DNA of 64,000 nt, from the NCBI GenBank assembly GCA_002897115.2, contig BCIH01000001.1, positions 2,036,039 through 2,100,038 on the forward strand. Reading direction: 5' to 3'. A program made the position numbers and the translations under genes. Of the stretch, positions 36,101 through 49,289 are shown piece after piece. The notes under the pieces were generated by a model, which did no database searches, was not told where the DNA came from, and saw nothing but the letters and a program-made list of their open reading frames with translations. Origin of the DNA: Prototheca cutis. Its lineage: Eukaryota; Chlorophyta; Trebouxiophyceae; Chlorellales; Chlorellaceae. The number at the start of each line of letters is the position of its first letter. The first letter of the stretch is position 1.

Positions 36101-39100
36101 GCGGCCTCTGCCAGTCTGCCCAGCAGCGCCGCGCCGACCGCCTGGTACCGCCAGGCTTGCGGCAAGAGCGCCTCGTCGCGATCGTCCCCGGGGACAAAGC
36201 ACGGCCCGTGCTTTCGGTGCAGCAACTTGAGGGTAGCCAGCGTCTCGTTGACCAAGCTCGCCACCGCCTCCATGGGCAGCACTGTGATGCATGAAAACCG
36301 GTAGGGGGGTCCATACGCCGGTTTCTGTATAGCAATGATGGCAGATTACGTACGCACTGTTGCATACTCTCATTGCAGAACCGACTTTCCACAACGCTCC
36401 CACCAAAAAACAGTGTCACCTGCCAGGCGCTCCAGGGCGATGGTCCAGGCCCGAGTCCGTTGGGAGACGACAGCATACTTGGCCCCACAGCTCGTAGATT
36501 CCAGCAGTGCTTGTTCCAGGCCAACCAACTCAGGCTGCGGGGTCGAGCTCAGTGCGAGTGCCAGCTTCTCCGGCGCCACGGCACCTGCTGCCGCGAGCAG
36601 GCGTACCAGACAGGCCCTCGCACACCGGGGTGCCTTGGGATTGCCAGTCAATGGCCACAGCGCGACCAGTGATCGGAGCACGGGAACCCAGGCAATTGGC
36701 GGGACGCTCGAGAGCTCTATGGCCAGTGCCTCCTCAAACTGGCAGTCGCCGGCGTCGCGGTTTTCAGGCCCAGGGCCCCACAGCCGCCACAGCGCGCGTG
36801 TCAGTACCAGGGCGACGGCCACCGGGCCCGGCATGTCCCGGCCAGAGCCCGAGCTGCCAGCCCACCGCAGGCAGCCGCAAACCGCCAGCGCCAGTGCCCG
36901 CCGCGGCACATCACGCTGCGCCGCAGGGCTCGCGGCGACGCCTGTGCCGGACGAGGTGCCTTCGGTCGCAGGCATCGTATCTTCCTCCTCTTGCTCCCGC
37001 AGCCACCAGGCCAAGCGCCAATACACGTTGGCCGGTGAGGGATGAAGCCGGCCCGCAGGCGATGCTGCTGCTGCTGAGGAACCCTCCAGTCGCTCCGCCA
37101 GAGCCCGCAGGGTTTCGGGGATATCGCCGGGATTGTTGGCCCCAGTGACCAGCAAGCACTGTGCCTCATCAACAAGCAGGTCGGGTCGACCTGCGGTCAC
37201 GACATGGAGGAACTGCTCGAGCCTGGTGAGCTTGTCTCCTGCTGGCAGCAGCGTGCCGGCACCGACGGATTCAGAGCCGCTGGTGCCGTCACCCGACAGC
37301 AGCACCGCGGCCCGTGTCCGTTCGGCAAGGCAGCTGATGCCCAGGGCGCCTGCGCACTCCGAGACTCGCTTCAGCAAGCGAGCGTGCACGGCACCCTCGC
37401 ACCAGCCCAGCTCGTGGGCAAGCGCATGGCCCCGTTGCAGTGATTCCATGGTCGAAAAATACTCCCGATCGCGAGTGTCCCATGGTATGGGAACACCATC
37501 ACTTGGGTTGTTGTCCAAAGAAGAAGTGGCCGGCACGATCAGGCCAGCAGTCTTCCAGAGTTGGAACGATGACAAGGATGTGCTTGGCGTTCCACGCAGC
37601 ATGGCCCCCAGGTCGAGTGCACTTCCAGTCCCCTCCCGCCCGACGACGGCCAGCAGGCGAGGCGTGACCGCAGTCCAAGGCCTCAGCGCACACAGCGGCA
37701 GCATCGACCTGGGCGTCTGGAGCGCCACGCTGCCGCTGCCCAGCTGGCCGAGCAGCGAGCCGTCCAAGAGCAGGAGCGCCGCGTTCGCAGTCAAAGCCAC
37801 TGGAGGTTTCGTCCCCCGCGCAGAAGTCAAACCCTCATCAAAGGCCTGGGCTGTCCAACGGCCCAAGTCAAGGCTGGCCCTCAGCGCAGTTTCTTTCCGG
37901 CTCCCGGGGTCCTGCCTGCCTGGCGAGTCCATTTCGCTGCCGTCAGCCCCACCACAGCAGCCGAGCACGGCCGCTGTGCCAAGCAGGATGCCATCGTTGC
38001 CCTCATTGACCGAGCTACCCCGCAGGGTGCCTCGTGGATCCAGGCACGCTGCAAAGTCCACACCTGCAAAGCAGCCGCTCACGTGCGCCTCTGCGATGTC
38101 CACCGCCCGCGCCGCCCGTGTGCGCCAGAGCACGTTCGCGGGCCCATCTACGCTGCCCGCTGCTGAATCCAGTGCACTTCGAACCCCGGCCAGCATGCCG
38201 GCATCCCCGGTGCGGATCGCGAGTCGAGAAAGCACGATGCAGACAGCGGCGAGACCCTCAAATAATCGCTCCGGGGTGTCCTGACCACGCTTTGCACCTG
38301 CAGCTGGACGTTCGGCTTCGGGCGTGGCGACATCAGTGCCTCCGTTGGGCCGACGAGAGCCACCAGCCCCCAGCACCAGGGGCACCCGCAGCGAGCCCGA
38401 GCGCGAGAGCACTGGCTCAGCCTGGTCCGTCTTGGACAACGCAGCCAGCTTCACGACGGCTTCCGCGGCAGGGCCACTGCGTCGCAGCAGCTGCAGCCGC
38501 TTGGGCGCCGGCGTGAGGCCTGGTGCCCGCGCGGGCACTGCCGGGTCGAGGACATCTGCCGGCATGGTTTCAGTGGCTGCCGCTGTGATTTGAGGCAACC
38601 CCTGTGCTGCTGGGCCCTCCCTCGCAGCACCCGTGGGCACAGGCTCACGCTCGGCTGCATTGCCAATCCCTGAAGTACGTGCAGGCCCGAGAGCATCAGG
38701 CCCTGGCCACTGCCGGTGAGAGGCACCCTGCTGTGCCTGCTGAGCGGTGCGGAGGCGACCCAACACGTCGGCAAACCGCACACGAGCATGGTAGAAAGCG
38801 TGCACGTCGGCGCCTGCAGCGAGGGCGAGGCGCATGGCCGGCGCGCGCAGCCCCGCCAGCCAAGAGCGGACAGCGCCGGCGTTGCTCGCGAAGAAAGCAC
38901 GGCACGCTGGCGGGAACCCGGGCTCACCACGCAGGGCGGCCATCATGCAGCGCTCCAGAGCATGCACAAAGTCCAGAAGCAGCCAAATCCGGAGCTGGGA
39001 GGCGCCGGCGGCAGGTGTTGTGGTGGGCGCCTGCTCCGGCTTGGAAGGTGGCGACCGTGCCGCGGCCGTCTCCGCACGTCGGAGCACGATCTTCGGCGCC

Positions 39101-42100
39101 GCAGGCCCGGCGTTCGGACGCGCCACGCCAGCCGTTGTCGGTGTTGCGCTGGCACGAGGAGTGACGGTGTCTGCGTTCGGCGCCGCAGCGCTCTGTGCGG
39201 CTAGGTCCGTGCTTGATCCAGCTCGGTCACGAGGTAAAATGGATACCGGCTCCATTGCCACCGCGGCTAGAACCATTGACAGGAATTGTGAGGCCGTTGG
39301 CATCGAGAAGGTCCCTTCACTGCCGGCTGGGCGCAGACGCTCGGCCACGCAGGTCCAGGCCAGCCGTGCAAGTGTGTCTTGGACAACAAAGGCGAGGCAC
39401 GGCCCCGGTGGAGATGCTCCAGGGAAACCCCTGTGCTCCATGGAGGCCGGGTCGGACGGCGCGACACCCGTGCTCGCTGTTGTCACACCCGGATTCCGAG
39501 CCACCACGCCCGCCGGCCGACGGAGGGTTGCGCCGCTCTCCAGCTGCCGGACCCAGGCCAGTGTCGCGAGCGTCGGATCTGCTGGTTCGGCGGGCTCGAC
39601 ACGTTGCATCAGCACGCGCGCCGCGACCCCCCCCAGGATCAGCGGTGCCTGCCGTGGCATGGCCCTACCACCACGCGGGGCAGTTGCGATCGTACTCTGC
39701 CTCACCGATGGATCACGTGCGGAGGATGCAATGGTACTCCTGATGTCGGTAGCAGTACCGGCTGCCGGGACGGTACCACCGCCGCGCAAGAGGAACTCCA
39801 GCCAGCCCTTGAGTGCGGCGGGGCTGAGGGGNGCACGCCCATCCCGTCGCCGTTGGCGCTCATCATCATCAGGCGCGTTGGTCTCTTGTCTGACGATGGA
39901 CACTTCATCATCGCGCTGCCCCGCTCCGAGTGCCCAGTCCAAGATCAGTCGATCTGGAGTGGAGCTTGCCCGGTTCAGGAGCAGGCCCACGCTCAGGCAG
40001 CGGGAGCGCAGGAGCTCTAATGCTGCCCATGCGACAGCTTTGTCGGTGTGAGACGCGGCCGCGCTGCCGGCCACCCACGCCGCATGCAGTGTGTCCCGAG
40101 GCAGTGCACCGCCCGTTCGCTCGACAACCGCCGCCAGCGCCTGGAGCATCGGGCCCGTGTGCTGTGCAGTACCCAGTCGGCGCAGCGTGCACAGCGTGGC
40201 GTCGGCTAGCGCGCGTGCCAGGTCAGCGTCTGCGGGTGTGGGTGCCAGGGTCACCTCGGCGCCCCGCCGCTGTGCCGACCAGGCCGCGACAGCCCCTGCC
40301 GCCTCCCAGTCACCTGAACAGTCACCTGAAGTGCTGTTTGAACCCTCGGTGGGCATTTGTGTTGGATTTTGAAGCCCAGTAAAGAGTCGCAGCAACGTGG
40401 CCTGTGTCAGCGACGCAGCCGCGTCTCCGGACGTGCAGACGGTGGCCAAAATCTTGACGAAATCCACTGGGAAAGAAGTTCCTGTTGCCGGTGTGCAGGC
40501 GGCTGCTATGAGCCGGATTGCGGTCAACGCAAGCTGTGCCAATTGATGATGCAATCCCTCGGGCACTGCCTCCCAGCAGGTCCTGACTCTCGCGCATAGG
40601 GCGCTTGCAGCTGCCGCTAGTGTTGAGCCGAGTGCTGGGCCATCCGCCTCACGTGTATCGCCTAGGCACACGGTTCGTGCATGGATCTCTACGATGTGCA
40701 GGACATGTGAGTAGGCATCGCGCATGTGCAGCAGCAGGACCTGTGGCGCCGCCCGCACCGCCGCCTGCCACAACTCGTCGAGGTGGGCAGTGCTGTTTTT
40801 GGCATCCTTGGCTGCAGACTTCTCCGTTAACAGAAGAAGCTGGAAGACTGAAAAGGCCATCCTACCGGCACACCCCGCTCGAGTTCCGGCGCTCAGCCAG
40901 GATATGGCAGCAGGCAGTAACACCGCCGGCGCCTCGCGCGGCGTTGTGGTCGTCGTCGACTGAGCCCGCACGGCCCGGACGAGTGCCCCGAGCCCGGCCC
41001 GCCACAGCCGCGCAGAGGGTGTTGCCGCCGTGAACTCGATGCAGACCTCCAGGTCGGGCAATGCAGGAACTGATCTCTTTTCCATGTACCTCGCACGAGC
41101 TTCGCGGGCTGGTTCCTCGGAGGCTGCAAGACGGGGAATCAAGTCCAGCACGACGGCTTCGCCAATGTTCAGCGCATCGTCGCCCCCAGTGGGAAACAGC
41201 AGCGCTGATGCATGCTGCAAAAGGACCGCTATGTGAGACACCCACTCCGCCCCGGCATCCGGGCCAAGGTCCAGGGCATCCAATGCCAGCGCCGCCTGCG
41301 CCAGCACCTGCGACCTCAGCTCCGGCACGACTGGCTGCGGCGCGTTCGTGTCGGTGTGGGTGGTGGCGGAGTCCAGAACAGATCCGTCAGCACCCAGCGC
41401 GGTCCAGAGTGCGACGGCGCAGCGGAGGCCTGCCATGACCTCGGCGGCGGACCGGCGGCCGGGGCCGGCCCGCCACCGCCGGCTGTCGGACAGTGGCGCC
41501 AGTATGGAGCCCGCCCAATCAACGTTCTCTGGCCACAGCTCCCCAAAGCCTGCCAAGACCGAGGCAAACAGGGGCCTGCGGAGGGGATTTGGGTTCAGCA
41601 TGGACGCCCAAGACGGCATTTCCTCATGGAAGCCCGGATCATCGGGCATCACTGGCCGCAGTACAGAGCACTGCTCGGAGACACTCACCCCATCCCACGC
41701 ACCAGTGCTGACGTGGAAACTCGGGGTCAAATCCCCAGCCAAGGATGAGATCCACCATGTTCCGGAACCGGGGCCTCATGACGTCCCAGTCCTTGTTGCT
41801 CTGCTGCATGTCAGCGAGAGAGGAGGGAGGAGGTGGAGTGAGCTCCCGAGCACACCACACTGCTACATGTGACAGGCAACCACCGCAAGACCAGTGTTCC
41901 TTGCAATCTCTCCTCCTACTACTTGCCTGCACAAGGCTGATGGCGGTGAGAATGCTGCCCAGAGATCCTGCGGGAAGATCCGACCGCTCCAGCAACGAGG
42001 CAGAGGCATCCAGCAGTTCGGCTGCATGCGCCCGTCTCGTCTGCGGCTCGAGCGCTGCAGCCAGTGTTTGTCGGAATTGTGAGGTTCTTTTGTGAGTGGC

Positions 42101-43149
42101 TGGCAACTGGACACTGCTTGTCCACCAGCAAGTGCTAAGGAGAGCTCCATGGGGCCCCTTGACCCCTTTGTGTGTACGGCACACTGTGTCCCTACACGCA
42201 GTGCACACTGCCTGAGGCACTCGTCGTCCCTCGGTCACGTCATGCCACCAGCTAGTCATGCACAACCCCGCATCCCACGAGCTCACATTGGAGAAAGGAA
42301 ACGACGCAGTCCAGGGCAGTCTGCAGGGCGGCGGGTGCGACGGGTTTGCCCTTTGGCGAGGTGCCAGATTTCAGCACCGGCAGGAACCACTCCAGGAACA
42401 CGGTGGCTGCAGGGCAAAGGGGCATGGTGAGTCAGATAGTCGGTAGGGAGCCCGGTCTGACGGCAGGTCTAGCTCCGGGCAGCGACGCCGTGAAGATTGT
42501 TCCCAGTCGATTCCTGGCAAAAACAACAAAAGAAGAGCATTCCCTCCACAAACAAAGAAACAGAGACAAAAGAGCCCATGAAATACAAATGCACACCTGC
42601 GCCAGGCTCGGAGGCCGCCTGGCCCGTGTGCACGCGGCCCATGAAGACGATGGTGGCCATGAGCCCATCCAGGAGCTCCTGCTCAGGGTGCTCTTCTGAC
42701 CACAGCGCACCCACGAGCTGAATCCAGCCCGAGACAAGGTGCGCCATGAGCGCCTCCCGCGCCGGGCTGGAGCCAAAGTCCTCCCGCAGCGCGCGAAGCG
42801 CCTCGCAACGTTCTGTGGGTGCCATGGTGGCGTCCACCGCCACCCGGCACAGTTCTGCGGGGCTCCGAGTCGTGCGACCCGGGCCATGCCCGCTAGGAAC
42901 TCTCCGGGATGCGGGCTGTTGGTGTGAAGGGGATGGGCGTCCGCCTCTTGGACTGCGACGCGGAGGCCCAGCTCTAGGGCCGCCATGCTCTGGAGTGCCT
43001 GCGACGGGCCCTCCAGGCCGTGTCTGGGCTCTGTCAGAAGTGGCATCGTGGGCAGGCTGCACAGACCGAGCGCGGCTCAGCACCAGGGGAGCCTGGCCTC
43101 CGCGCCTGGCCCGCTGGGGGCCTCTTGAGGAGTTGCTGGACTCTGGCAT
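30101..43149 (-). CDS. SMG1: SMG1, PI3K-related kinase of nonsense-mediated mRNA decay
   Basis: Ten exons in phase give about 3,896 residues: 42597-43149, 42287-42406, 41927-42099, 41689-41803, 36396-41651, 35838-36281, 35189-35664, 34819-35010, 34549-34652 and 30101-34358. SMG1 phosphorylates UPF1. A disordered N terminus is followed by helical repeats (FLEWFLPVLKSGTSPKG, MVDLILGWGFDPE). The kinase starts near residue 2245 (VLPTKTQPKVL, FLLKGRED) and carries FGIGDRHPDNLLI and HIDFDVVF, then VPFRLTRSM. About 1,380 residues separate the kinase from the C-terminal FATC end (RLARMYSGWMAWV); this long insertion is diagnostic of SMG1 against ATM, ATR or TOR. One intron uses a GC donor (41926). The junction near 41.65-41.70 kb requires an intron of 27-37 nt. 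Single Ns lie near 30857 and 39832. Confidence 0.92.
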
Positions 43150-43835
43150 GATGTGCAAGCGCTCCTGGACTCCGGATTATCCCGCGACAATATGACAGGG
43201 CATGTGACACCGGGGCGGCATTCCTGCAAACGCCACGTGTGCCGGGAGCATCGGGAGTGAGGTGTGCAGGCCTGGGAAGACTTGTCACTGTTGCGGCACA
43301 CACAAGGCACGCATCCATTCCACACACTGCGTCCTTCGCCTCAGGGCGTTCCACATTCAAAACATCAATCCGACCTGAGCCATTATGATCCAGTGCACGC
43401 TCTGGCGACCCTGATTCTGGGCCTCGCCAGTCTGCAAAGCCGGAGGCCCCGGCCTGAAGAACGAGACGACACATCCAAGCCATTAGACGTCACCTCGACC
43501 TCTTGGATCACTACGCACAACAAATAATCGTAATCTTTATTCCTTGCTATCATGTAGAACGTGCACCGCCTCTGGTATGCAGTGTGAGGACGCCATGGTC
43601 GGGGCGACCATCATCAGGGCGATGGCCCGCACCTCTTTTGCCACATTTTCTGCCGGATACATTGAACGTCTGCGAACGATCCGAAAACTTCCCGACCGGG
43701 TATCGGTGCGCGACTCTCGCGCACGCCCCTCTGTTCAGCTGATCATGTGGCAATGGCATGACTTCACGTGCATGATTAAATACGTGACGCACGCAATGGA
43801 GCGCGGTGACTGAGGACGCGCCGGGGGTCGCGCAG
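43150..43835. other. Divergent intergenic region
   Basis: Shared upstream region of SMG1 (minus) and the NT-C2/DIL gene (plus). Short open frames here have no recognisable content. CGCAG immediately before the ATG at 43836 could be an acceptor for an upstream exon I cannot identify. Confidence 0.5.
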
Positions 43836-46800
43836 ATGGGCCTGCTGTCCAGGCACAAGGGCCAGCTGGCCACCAAGGTTCCGGTGGTGATAGATCTGCA
43901 CACTCTGGCACCATGGCCCTCCCCCGGCGCACTTGAAATTCGATGGCAGCGAGGCTCGACCTCGGGCAAGACCAAGGCGGTGCAGGGCACGTCGATCGCT
44001 GGCCAGCCGGGATTGGTGTCCTACGCCTTCAACCAGTCGGTCCGGCTGACAGCCACATTCTACCAGGCAGGCACACCGCGGCGCTGCCCTGTATCAATGG
44101 GCAGGGATGCCACCCATGTGCATTGGACGACACCATGATCACCATGTTTGCTTGGCCACACTGCAGGACCACGCTGGAGGCCCGTTCCTTGGCAAGTCCC
44201 TGCTGCTCACCGTGGCCAAGGCGGGGACCAAGCCCAAGGGCAAGGCGCCCAGTGCATCCCTGGACCTCTCCCAGTACATCGGGCGCTCCACACCCTGCAC
44301 CGAAAAGCTGCTCATCACAGGGCCCGGAGCCCACTCGTCTTCCTCCCTCGATCTCACCATCACGTATGTGGAACCGCATTTTGTGGGATTGGTGGGAAAG
44401 GAAGGGAGGAGACTGCATTTGTATTGTCACGACCACCCCGCAGCAGATATTCCTTTGCACAGCATTGCTTCGCGTGCCCAAACCCTGCAGCCTTTCGACG
44501 CCCCAGTCCCTGGAGGGGTCGTCACCGTCGTTCTCATCACGCCTCGGAAGCGATGACCGCGCCGGCGCGGGGACTGCCATCCGTAGTGCTGCCGCGGTGG
44601 CGCCTGCTTCCACAGCCCCGCGGGCCGTGACGGATGATGATGATATCTCTTTTGTGCAAAGCAGCCTGAGCGACGATGACCGCACGCTTCTGGCTGGAGC
44701 GGCAGGCAGCGGCCCAGGGCCGACGTCGCCGGGCGCGGAGCGGCTGGGCGGGCCAGGGGAGCTTGTCCCCGGCTGGCGCCCTGCCGCGGCCGCCGGTGAT
44801 GATGGTCTGGGTCCGCGCGGCCACCATCGCTTTCCAAGTACAGCCTCGGCATCGAGTTCATCCTCGTCCTTTGGTGCCCTGGCGGCCGCTGCCGCGGCAA
44901 AGGACAGCGAGAAGCTGGAGGTGACCACTGCTGCGTTTGGCAGGGTTGCAGGACAGTGTGAGCCCGATGTTGCCCTATCCAGTGGACGGAGAAGTGATGC
45001 TGAGAAGAACAGCAGCAGTCGCAAGGGCCTTGCACACGCGCCTCCTGAAGAACTTCAGCAGTTGGACGCGGTGCGGAATCAGGTGGAACGGTCTGGAAAA
45101 TTTGGCGTTGTCGATGTGGGAGGTAGCCTCACCACTGCGATGACCGTGCCGGCCGCGACCCTGCTGCCGACGGCTGTCACGCAGTCAGTGCCAGCGGCCC
45201 AGACGGAGTTGGTCCCCGAGCTGTCCTCTGCGTCTGAGACAGCCAGCTCGACGGGGCCCGGTGACTTTGTGTCGCGGCGGGTGGCTGCGGTGCACGGTGG
45301 CGACATTGTGACCACCGGGGGATCCGGCGGGTCGTCTGCCAGCACGGCCTCCCCCGATGCGTCCAATGGCGTTCGGCCCTGGGGTGGCGGCCGGCATGCC
45401 TCGGTCCAGCTGCAGACGCCCGAGAGCTCCAGGTCCATGCCGACCAGCCCCTTCATGTCGGCAGGGCTTGCACAGTCCTCGGGCATGCTCCTGGCAGACC
45501 ATGTTAGTGCCAAGGAGTCCCCGAGCAAGGCGGGGGGAACAGCCAGTCCGGCACCAGCGCTGGCGGTCACGCCAGATGGCCCCGCCAGTGGATGGGCCGC
45601 CCGGGCCCCGGTCAGCGGGACGTGGGCCGCTGGCGGTGCCCATAACCAGCGTGTGCTGTTCCCGGGGGCTTCGCCAGCCACGCAGGAGGCATCGCCGGGG
45701 ACCGCGGTGCCCTCCAGCGCCAGTCCCAGCCCTCAGGTGGCCATCCCAGGGGGACTGGGCCTGGGATCCAGCGCTGGAACCACGCCCGCTCGGTCACCGG
45801 CACAGACCCGCCACCCGGCCTGGCTGTATGGCGGGGCTGAGGGCGTGGAGGTTGGCAGCGATGGCGACGCTGCTGGTGGAACGGATGGCGCACCTGCCGC
45901 GCAGGCGCTGGCCCCACAACCCGACGGCAGCCAGCAGTCCCCGGTCGGCATGCCAGGTCTGGACGAGGCGCCGACGATGCCGGCGGGGACACCTGTCCCG
46001 CCTCGCCGGGGTGCCTCCAGCCTCAGGAACAGCGTGCAGTCTGTCATCGTTGACGGTGGGCCCTCGGCAGGTGCAGGGGTTGCCCCCGCGTACAGTTCAC
46101 CCTTTGGTGGGCCACAGCGTGCTACGAGCCCTGGCGTGGAAGCCTGGGTCGATAGTGCCGCCGATAACATGGCGGCGGCAAACTCGTCAGCAAACGCCGC
46201 GATCACTGAGCTTGTCATGGCTGCGGCGCTGGAGTCGGCGGTGTATCGACCGGCGCGGCGGGGCGCCGGCAGCCCACCGGCCTCGTCGACAGCGTACTGC
46301 GCGCCTGCGCGGCGGCTGGTGCGCACGCTGTGTGCGCTGCGCCCTCCGGCCGACGCAGCTTTTGCCGACGAGGCCACGGCTGCGCTGCGTGGCGCGGTTG
46401 ATGCAGCACAAGAGGACCCGGCGGCACTGGCACGCTGGTGGGCGTGCATGATCCAACTGCGCTGGTTGCTATCGGCCGGCGGTTGGACTCGTGGAAACAA
46501 CGGGGGTTTGACCGGGGGCCTTGAGCCGACACCGCCGGCACCCGGCGCGGGGTGGAACGGGCTCCAGGCGGCGCTGCCCGAGCTGGAAACCGTGGCCGTC
46601 GAGGCGCTGGTGTCGTATCTCTGGACCAATGTGCTCCTCCCGGCAGGGGCGGGCGGCAAGGGTGGGCCTGATGCAGGTCTTCGCACCCCGAGCGACAGTC
46701 GGGGAGGGAGCGTGGCCTCCACGCCCCGCGCGCACAGATCGACAAACCCTCCGGAGCCGGTCGATCAGGCGGAGGAGTTGCCCAGTCCCTCGCCGGCAAA

Positions 46801-48670
46801 CGTCGATCACCTCGTGGTGAGTCAATGAGCCTGGGAATGGGTTGCGGCTTGTGTGGCTTTTTATTGAACCGGGGAGCGGCTGATCAAGCCCCCCACAAAA
46901 CCGCGTCCCGTGAAACAAATTTATATCCATACCACAGGCACCGACGGTGGTGGCTTGGACGGTGGGACTGGACGCGGTCTGGCGGACGCTGCGCCGGCTG
47001 GAAAGCGCGGCGTGGTTGGGCCGGAGACTCGCACCCCTGCACGCCACCGTACTGGCCCAGCTGTTCAGCAGGATTGACGATGCCCTGTTGGAGAGCCTGC
47101 TCCGCTGCCGGCGCCCGGGCGCATCGCCCTTTGGTGTGTGGGTGTGGGTGGTGGGGGACACAGGAGATAGGACGGCCGCGTGGGGAGGTGCCGTCTGAAC
47201 AGGTCACGCTATTCCTGCCATGTGCAATGGACGCCGGCGCCACATGCGCTTAAGCAAGACTGCACCCAGCGTAACCCATGCCACACATCTGCACTGCAGC
47301 TGCTACGGCCCGGAGAATGGGTGACCCCCTCCTGGCCAGTTCCATGGACAGCGGCGCAGAGATCCATCTCAGTGATGTGTTCCTGCCAGTGCCCAGGTGC
47401 GGGGACGATGAATAGATGGCGCAGCCGGGCGTGGTGGAGTGAACAGCCCTGGTGTGCGTGTTTGAACGGAGCATTTTGGGGATACCATCAAAAAACGCCG
47501 CCAGACACACCATGACAGCAACCTGCCAACATCTACCAATTTCACAAAACAGAAATGCGCCGCTGACGTATGGCAGCGGCATTGCGCTCAAGCTGCTGGC
47601 CAGCGCACTGACCGGGTGGGCTGCGGAGAGCGGTTACGCCCGCCCAGCTTCCGCCCAGCTTCCCAAGCTCCGTGCGGCGGCAAACCTGCTCATGGTGCCC
47701 AAGCAGGTATGCCGCCTTCGGGGGCCGGGGCTGCGAGGGAATAGGCCACATTTGCATGCCGGAGATGTGGATTTGGGGCAGCTGTGCAAGAGCATGCTCG
47801 TTTGCGGTGCCAGCCCGAGGATTAGGGGTGGGGTGGTGAAAGAATGATGTTGGCGCTACGATCCAGTCCTGGACACTCTGGAACAGCGGTGCCAGACATG
47901 GGCCTGCTAGCAAGAAATGCAAGCTTCATTTCTCGAACAAGAAACAATTGCCCTTGTCGCCCAGGCCCTGCTGGATGCCCGGAATCGGGCAGAGCTGGTG
48001 CCCGGACTGGACAGCTGTACCATGTCCATGCTGCTGTCGAGCTATACGCCCAGTGCCTATGCGCCCGACAACCTGCCCCCCGGTACGGTGCTAGGAATAG
48101 TGATGCGGGAGAGGGAGGGGGGGGAGGGTGTTGCAATTGTCCGGTTTGGGTCGTGCAATACAGCTTCCACGTGCAGTGAATGCGTGTGCACTCTGCAAGC
48201 CCCTAGCCCTCAGAAAACAGGAACAAGCGACCCCACCCAAACTCTCTCAGGTCTGCTGGATTCCTTGGAGAACGCAGCAGCCGAGCAGGAATTCGAGGGC
48301 AGTTCCTCGGAATCAGAGGCCGGGCCAAGCGCCAATGGCGTGACTGCTTTTCATGACCCAGCCCTGGCCGCCTATGTCCCTTGCCCCTCAGAACTCCTTG
48401 CTGAACGAGGTACGCTGGCGTTGCGTGAGGGCCGAGTGTCACAAAGAAGCAATGGCATTGCTCTTGTTGCCTTGCACCACCGAGCAACTCACATGCACAC
48501 ACCAGCACCGATGCCCTGCAGGGTTCGTGGAGCCAATGACGCTAGGCATGGACGAGGAGTCCGACGAGGAGCTGCAGGCCCTTGAAGGCGGCAGGACGGG
48601 GCTGCTGCAAGCAAACAACCGGTTCACGCTGCTCAGGCAACTCTGGCGGCGTGTTGTGACCCAACTGTGA
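43836..48670 (+). CDS. NT-C2 and dilute (DIL) domain protein
   Basis: Nine exons in phase give 1,208 residues: 43836-44066, 44167-44363, 44491-46816, 46938-47133, 47300-47396, 47553-47706, 47965-48082, 48251-48409 and 48522-48670. Residues 1-143 form an EEIG1/EHBP1-type N-terminal C2 domain (VPVVIDLHTLAPWP, EIRWQRGSTSGKTK, LDLSQYIGR). About 600 residues of Ser/Ala/Gly/Pro-rich linker follow. The C-terminal third is helical and matches the myosin-V dilute (DIL) cargo domain (LETVAVEALVSYLWTNVLLP, YGSGIALKLLASALTGW, SCTMSMLLSSYTPSAY). No motor domain is present. The combination suggests an adaptor between membranes and the cytoskeleton; this is inference. The first intron needs a GC donor after TTCTACCAG. 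Confidence 0.8.
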
Positions 48671-49289
48671 TGACGTGATCCTTGTGACAATGTGTTTTTC
48701 CTTTTTCTGTAAGAAAGTCATCGGTTATAAGGTTCCCAACAGCCGCCATCCCGACAATGGACAATGCATCAATACATGGATCTGGACAGCAGCAGCGACC
48801 CCTCGTGGCTTTCATTGAAGTGGAGTGGGACACACGCCCCGCCCTGCTGGGAGAGAGGGCCAGGGCGACAGACACGGCAATTCCAGCGCAAGACAGACAG
48901 GAAGATGGACAGCAGTGCTGTGACAGTGCCAAGGCGTCGACCGGCACAGCGCACCCCACCAGATGTGACACCGATCATTGTGCACCAACACAGAGCATTC
49001 AAAAAACTTCCCACCCATTGCCCCTGGTCACAGGGCAAGGCACTCAATCGAAAGCACAAGGGACGGGCATGGGAGGAGGACAATGACCTGCTTCCCTTCA
49101 TTCACGGACAAACCAAAAAGAAAGAGCTGATTGACATACGTGCTTGTGTTCATACTCCCTTTTGAGGAGGCTTTCTTTGCGCCTTTTTGCGGTTCTCTTT
49201 TGCTCGGCGTGCGGGAATGGGATCAGCGCGGCCGTCTCGTCGCCGGCCGCCGCGAGTCCCTGCATGTTCCCGAGCTTCCCACCACAGCA
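48671..49289. other. Convergent 3' region, NT-C2/DIL gene and NECAP
   Basis: TGTAA occurs near 48709 on the plus strand, 39 nt after the stop, and fits a polyadenylation signal. The open frames on both strands lack any recognisable motif. Confidence 0.55.

Noticed and set aside
38834..40051. Long plus-strand ORF opposite SMG1
   Set aside because: Same reason: antisense to a conserved coding exon, low-complexity composition, no domain.
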